The position numbers were made by a program, and so were the translations under genes. Below, in pieces: positions 58,701 to 64,000 of a stretch of 64,000 nt of DNA. The notes beneath the pieces are model-generated. The model did not search any database. It was not told where the DNA came from and was given only the letters and a program-made list of their open reading frames with translations. Source of the stretch: Yamagishiella unicocca (lineage: Eukaryota > Chlorophyta > Chlorophyceae > Chlamydomonadales > Volvocaceae); the NCBI GenBank assembly GCA_003116995.1, contig BDSL01000104.1, positions 310,001-374,000 of the forward strand, given 5' to 3'. Positions within the stretch are counted from its first letter, which is position 1. The number at the start of each line of letters is the position of its first letter.

Positions 58701-59499
58701 TCCTGCCAGCCCGGAACGACGGACGGGCTGGGGATGGATATCCCCCGACGGCTCAAGGCACCAACCACCCGTGAAGAAGAGCGTGCCAACCAGAAGGCCT
58801 CCTAGCAAAGGAAACTTCCGTGCAGGGCAGTCGCAACCAATCTGAACCAATCAAGACCAAGACGACAGTAAAAACACAAAACCGGGCAGACGGCGCCCCA
58901 GGCACAACGACCAACAAGGTGGCAGGCAACACGAACAGCGAGCCAGCGGGAGAAAACAGAAAAACAGGCCCACGAAGAGCATCTGGCAGGAGCCGCTCAG
59001 GCCCTACAGGGCCGCCAGGGTTCAGCAATCACACCGCAAGCGATTGATGCATCCATGTTGTTTCGTTGCAGCGTTCGGATGATCCGTTAATTTACGTATT
59101 GCCCAGAGTCAGGCGGCTCATGGAATGCCCAGAGTCAGGAGGCTCATGGAACGCGAACCTGTACATTGTATACAGAAAAATGCGGAAATGTCCTCGATGT
59201 TGCAGCAGCTATGTGTTGGTCGCTGTGCGGCGATTCCTGGTACGGCGGTGCCACGCTTGCTAGTCCCCATTGGTTCCCAAACTCATTACCTTTAGCTGCA
59301 TTACGTGCAGCGTCGTCAAACACACTACGTGAGGCTGCGTTACAAATTGAAGTTATTGCACACATGATTGCGTTGTTACTTAAGTCTTAGAGCGGCTCCA
59401 TGCCTCCTCCCTGCAGCACTGCTCCCTGATTCCTTCTCGGAACCTCGACGACATCTGGAGGGCCTGGAATCGCGTGGAGCTCTGACCAGGGAAGTCCTC
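58701..59499. other. Unassigned region before the tandem array
   Basis: No supported gene. It contains a 26-bp imperfect tandem repeat near 59101-59155 (CCCAGAGTCAGGCGGCTCAT, then CCCAGAGTCAGGAGGCTCAT). Confidence 0.4.
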
Positions 59500-61239
59500 A
59501 GGAGACGCCTTCTATGGGCAAAGTGATGCGATGGGCTTGCATGTTTCGGCGTTGGGCCTGGTCAGCTTCCTCCGCCTCTACAGGTGAGGCTTTAACTTGT
59601 GGTACATGCTTGCGGCATAGTGTATCGTCTTTAGAGAGTATTCTGGGATCGAATTTCGGCCGCCTGGCGGGCGTGCGGCAGGAAACCTGGCTTCAAATTA
59701 GAGAGCGAACGGTACCTTGCCATTATATATTTGCAAGTTATGCATTGGGATCAGCCAAGAGATGCGTGCTGTTACTTGCATGCCGGTTGCACCTTTTACT
59801 CCTTCGTCTTCTCGCGGTAACGCACCTAGACAAGGAATGAAATCCTTTTACGATCTCACACCGATACTATTGTTCTGCAGGTTCACGGCGCTGCTGCTCG
59901 CTGGACTTTCTTTGGGACCCCGGATGCCTCTTATCTTTTCCACATTATAGCGCTACATGCTGGTTTTCTGCTCACCCTAGGTAAGCAGTTGGAGAATTAA
60001 AAATCGCGTGAGCTGTCACCAGCTTAGCGCTCAGGAGATGCCAGCTACTGGCAGAAAGACGGATGGGGTTGCATGCTTCACCGTTTGGCCTATACAGTTT
60101 CCTGCGCCGCTGAAGGCGAGGCTTTTACTTCTGGCAAAGGCTTGTCGCTTGTGGCAAAGTTGAACGTCTTTAGGGACTACTCTGTGGAAGATAATGACAA
60201 TATTTGGTGGGCGGGCGCTCACCGCCTGGAGGGCTTAGGCGTAAAACCTGGCTATGAATCTGTGAATAAAGTCCTTCCACATCCGCAAGTCTATACTGAC
60301 CGTTTGCCATTTTGCAGGTTCACCGTGCTGCTGGCTGGACCCTGAACATTGGGACTTCGGATGCCTCTACTCTTCCCAGCCTTCCAGCCTTCCAACACCC
60401 CACATTGAATCTTGTGCGGCCTAGGTGTTCATTACATCTGGAGGGCCTTGAATTGCATGGAGCTCTCACAAGGAACGCGCCAAGGAGCTGCCTTCTACAT
60501 AAGATGGATGGACATGTTACAAAGTTGGCCCTGGACAGCTTCCTGTGCCGCTGAAGGTGAGGCTTTGACTTCTGGCATAGGCTTGTGGTGCAGTGCGTCA
60601 TCTTTAGGAACTATCCTGTGGAAGATAGTGGCGTTGTTAGGCAGGTGGTCAGGGCAGGTGGTCAGGGCCTGTGTTAGGCTTAAAACCTGGCTCTTGAACT
60701 ATATAAGATACCTGCCCATCCACTATGTATGACTTATGTGCCGGGATTTCACATAGAGATATGTGTATTTTCTTGAATGCCAGTTGCGTCTGTTACTGCG
60801 CATTCATCTTGAGGCAATGGAATAAAGTCCTTCTTCATCTGCAATTCTGTACGGACCGGTTGCCATTTTGCAGGTTCACCATGCTGGTGGCTGGACCCTG
60901 AGCATTTGGACTTGGGATGCCTCTACACTTCCCAGCCTTCCAGCTTTCTAGCACTGCATACTGGATGTTGTTGGCTGTGGACAGCTTCCTGCACCACTGA
61001 AGGTGAGGTTTGAACTTGTGGAAAACACTTGTGGTGCAGTACATTGTCTTTAGGAACTGTCCTGTGGAAGATAGATGCATTTGTTAGACAGACAGTCAAC
61101 TGACTCCAGGCATACAAAGGGGTGTCGGCTTCCTTGAAGCTGGAAAAATGGCGGGGCCCCCTTAAATCCATAAAGGCCAGTTTCTTAGCCGTGTGTGAGG
61201 AAACAGCAGCAGGGCCAGCATTCATTAATTGCATTTGCC

Positions 61240-61670
61240 AGTTCCGGGGTGGTAACACGCGGTGCGTGCCATATGACCGTGTTTCCGGCATGTTATGCTG
61301 TGTTTCTGCCCTTGCAATTGGTCCGGACACAATGAATAGTCCTTATACGTCATACAGAGGTTACCGGGCATCCATGTGAATGATATGAGCCGGGGAATAA
61401 TTAGGAACATACACGGGTGTTATTAGTGAGAACACACGGTGTGTGTCATGACCGTGTTCCTGGCATTTTAGGCCGTGTTCCTGCCCTTGCAGTTCCGCCC
61501 GCCCGCCATTACCAGCATTTTAGACCATGTTCCCATCTTTCCAGTTGTCCGGAATTAATCATAGACATTATATTGAAAGGTATTGGGCGTCATGCGGATG
61601 ATATGAGCATAGGAATTGGTAGGAACATGGGGGTTATTGGTGGGAACGTGGTGTGTGTCATGACCGTGGA
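61240..61670. repeat. Local diverged tandem repeat (about 180-190 bp)
   Basis: Two full units and a partial third share GTGCGTGCCATATGACCGTG / GTGTGTCATGACCGTGTTCC, GGCATTTTAGGCCGTG, CTGCCCTTGCA and later ATGATATGAGC...GGAA. The block interrupts the exon-like array between its fourth and fifth donors. Confidence 0.6.
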
Positions 61671-62042
61671 GGGCCTGGAATCATGTGGAGGGCCTGGAAC
61701 CCCTTAAACCAGGAATGAAAGCGCTCAGGAGATGCCTTTAGGGTTGCATTTTACACAGTTTGGCCCTGGACAGCTTCCTGTGCTGCTGAAGGTGAGGCTT
61801 TACCTTGTGGCACAGGGTCTTGTTGCACAGAGGTCCATCTTTAGGGCCTATAATGGCAATTTTTGGCAGGTGCTCAAGTGTTGAGCAACTGTCAAGAGCA
61901 ACTGCCAGCACCTGGTGGGTGTTAGGCATAAACCTTGGCTCTTAAACTCTATCTTTTACTGCTCACTCTTTTGAGGCAATGTAATAAAGTCCTTTTTACA
62001 ACCTCAATTATGATATACTGACATTTTGAGTGTCTTTGCCTA

Positions 62043-62849
62043 CAGTGATTTTTTAGGGTTATGGACGGGGGATTATTTGGTTTACTTATGAGGAACGAGT
62101 TTTCAGTCCGGACTAATTTTTTCTTCCTTTTCTGTGAGGCGCTGGGGGGGCTTTTCCCCCCCCAGACCCCCCCTTTAAATTATAAGTCCTCCCACAGAAG
62201 TGGGCCTCTACCTGTCGGCACAATGTGCAGCGAACCCGGTTGTTGACCTCACCCTTGCTCTTGTCAGCACGTACGCATTCAGCCCATGGCCACCTGGCTG
62301 GCCAGTCCAACTGCCACTTGTAGGGGTGCTCCACCTGTGTGCCCACCCACACACCATCACTTTGGCCCTCGCGCATGCGCAGCGTTTGTGGCCGGCTCTG
62401 CTGTCAGGGTTTCTTGTTGGTTGGCGTCTTGGGGGTTTTGGTTGCTGCCCCCTCATTGCTGACATGGTTGCGGTCCCCTTCACGGTCCTCAACGCCATCG
62501 CCGGGAAAGGTCTTCGCATATTTTGCTGTCGGCATAATTTTTTGCTTAGGTGGCCTTCCGCGCTTGGGAAGCTTAGGATCAGAGTACTTTGCCACGTTGC
62601 CAGTCAAAAAAAATGCTCCTATGCCCCGTTGATCTCCAGGCGTGACCTCCTTAGAGCAATCCATGGTTCACCATTAATCCTAAAGTGATTGCCTCACTCC
62701 TTTTAGAATAAGTTAGGTGGGCCTTCACGAATAGGCAATTTTTGGCAAAAAACGAAAACGTACGGCTGGACTGCAATCGGTTCCTTTTTTTTCAGCCTAA
62801 GCAACCCGATTTATTCCTAAAAAGGTATTCTTCCTAAAAAAAAAGACTG
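62043..62849 (-). mobile_element. hAT-like DNA transposon, short non-autonomous copy
   Basis: The 807-bp element is flanked by the perfect 8-bp direct repeat TTTGCCTA (62035-62042 and 62850-62857), the target-site duplication length of hAT elements. Its ends are imperfect inverted repeats starting CAGTGATTTTTTAGG on the left and CAGTCTTTTTTTTTAGG on the right. It lies inside an intron-like part of the tandem array; removing it with one TTTGCCTA restores the array sequence leading to TTTGTGCAG|GTTCA. The minus strand carries a disrupted DNA-binding frame but no full transposase. Confidence 0.75.
62113..62664 (-). pseudogene. Disrupted hAT-type DNA-binding ORF
   Basis: From an ATG at 62664 the frame reads MDCSKEVTPGDQRG, an AT-hook-like KRGRPPKQK, then a TGA at 62404-62406. 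The same frame continues with HPYKWQLDWPARW and NNRVRCTLCRQVEAHFCGR, a CxxC resembling the first half of a BED zinc finger. It runs into a G/C-rich tract and stops at 62113. The stop could be removed by an intron I cannot place. Length is far below a full hAT transposase (600-800 residues). Confidence 0.5.
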
Positions 62850-64000
62850 TTTGCCTACTGATGTTTTGAGTGTGTTTGCCATTTGTGCAGGTTCAATGTG
62901 CAGCTAGCTGAACCCTGAGTCTCAAGAGTTTGGATGCCTCTGCACTTCCCAAACCTGTAGCTAGCACCACACAATGATTTCTTGTGGCCTATGGATTCTA
63001 AACATCTTCAGGGACTGGAAATCAAGGGGGAACTCACCTGGAAATTGCTCAGTAGATGCCCTATACATCAATAAAATGGAGTAACATGTTCCCGACATGG
63101 TCCTGGACAGCTTCTTTTGCTGTTTAAGGTGAGGTCCTGACTTTGTGGCACAGGAATGTGGCACAGTGCAAAGTATTTAATAATATTAATAATGTTTAAC
63201 TTTAGGTTAGGGTCATTCTTGGAGCCTGCTAAAATAAGAGCCCTGTCAAAAGGTGTTCTGCTTTCATTAAATCACTGCGAACCTTACCAGCTGTAACCTG
63301 GACAGACTTATGCAGAGCCATGCACAGCAAAGTGTATTTTAATTATAGGATTCTGCCAATAACAACTTGCACCTCATGTAGGCCACACAATGAATGGCTG
63401 ATGAGTGAATTGCACAAGCTGTGGCCAGGACAGAGACTGTTCAGCATGCAAAGCTATGTACAGCATATAATGATAGGACTTGCAGATGACCACACAATGA
63501 ATGGGTGGTGGGGGAATATGATTAAAACTCTAAAGTGAAGAAAAAAGGCAATGGGGATTAACTGCACATTGGTGACTTGCATGTGCATTTCCAAGTTACA
63601 ACTCACTCGCACACTCAACAATTCACACTGTCACAGTATAAGCCTCTGAGAAAGCCCAAACTGAGGAATACCACCTGTACAAGAGCATGTTGTGGGCCAA
63701 GAAGTGGAGATAGGATTAGGTAAAGGAGAAGGTGGAAAAGAAGGTGATTAGGCGAGGTACTGAAAAAGATTTAGGGGTCATGCACCAATACTTAATATGA
63801 CATTGCTGCATGATATATTTAATACACTGCATACTACCTGCAGCAAGACACCTTGATTCTGATTGAAGTCTTCCTACAACCTTCATGTATGTTGGCATTG
63901 CATCCTGTTGCAGGTTATAAATGTGTAGCTGGTGTCAATGTGCACTCTGAAGGCCTTGGAGGCCTCTGCAATTGTCAATCCTGCAATGCTGCCCACTGAT

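Larger units (their letters stand above)
59500..64000 (+). repeat. Degenerate tandem array of exon/intron-like units
   Basis: At least six diverged units share a fixed order. First an acceptor, TTTGCAG|GTTCA (exon starts 59881, 60318, 60874, 62891; variant 63914). Then a block GCTGGCTGGACCCTGA...GGATGCCTCTACTCTTCC, then GGCCCTGGACAGCTTCCTGT and a donor CTGAAG|GTGAGG (exon ends 59583, 60556, 61002, 61791, 63128; 60115 has GCGAGG). Complete exon-like segments are 235, 239 and 238 bases (59881-60115, 60318-60556, 62891-63128), and 129 bases where truncated. Introns are about 200-320 bases and often carry AATAAAGTCCTT near the 3' end. No long conserved reading frame spans them, so a non-coding spliced transcript or a satellite of splice-competent units is more likely than a protein gene. 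The array continues past the window end. Confidence 0.75.

Noticed and set aside
59066..59390. Small protein genes on either strand
   Set aside because: Overlapping frames on both strands with no start context, domain or conservation evidence.
60320..61080. Repeated minus-strand mini-proteins in the tandem array (KPHLQ...RKLSRA motif)
   Set aside because: The motif is the complement of the conserved CTGAAGGTGAGG donor region and is not kept in a common frame between units.

Overview
The window looks like nuclear DNA of a chlamydomonadalean (volvocine-type) green alga. The genes are split into many short, GC-rich exons with GTGAGT/GTGCGT-like donors and YCAG acceptors. Nearly every gene is followed by the algal polyadenylation signal TGTAA, and low-complexity Ala/Gly/Gln coding stretches are common. 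A short TTTAGGG-type telomere-like tract inside a retroelement cluster fits this lineage. I saw no bacterial operons, rRNA, tRNA or CRISPR. Exon joins below were made by hand from splice motifs and reading-frame continuity; no transcript data were available.

Layout: 1-4.2 kb, 3' part of a coiled-coil gene (+). 4.8-11.1 kb, a complete 17-exon MCM8 helicase gene (-). 11.3-16.3 kb, an F-box/leucine-rich-repeat gene (+). From 13.76 to 24.2 kb the second half of that gene and its 3' flank are present twice in direct orientation (about 4.66 kb each). Between the two copies lies an inverted 1.15-kb fragment of the next gene downstream. 24.4-27.2 kb, that parent gene (+), an unrecognised protein with an acidic tail. 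28.75-30.4 kb, a TruB-like pseudouridine synthase (-). 30.9-36.8 kb, a soluble starch synthase (+). 39.2-41.6 kb, a second F-box/LRR gene (-). 43.0-47.2 kb, an HflX-type GTPase, probably organellar (-). 47.6-50.0 kb, the casein kinase 2 alpha subunit (+).

From about 51 kb to the end the window is repetitive. It holds a candidate non-autonomous DNA transposon, the 3' end of a LINE with two further tail fragments, diverged repeats, and from about 59.5 kb a degenerate tandem array. Each array unit looks like an approximately 237-nt exon plus an intron. An 807-bp hAT-like element with a perfect 8-bp target-site duplication sits inside one of its introns.

The genes are unrelated housekeeping functions: DNA repair and replication, ubiquitin targeting, RNA modification, starch, ribosome-associated GTPase and protein kinase. 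They do not form a pathway. MCM8/F-box, TruB/starch synthase and HflX/CK2 are head-to-head pairs with short shared upstream regions. The most informative structures are the duplication with an inverted filler, the exon-like tandem array and the hAT insertion.
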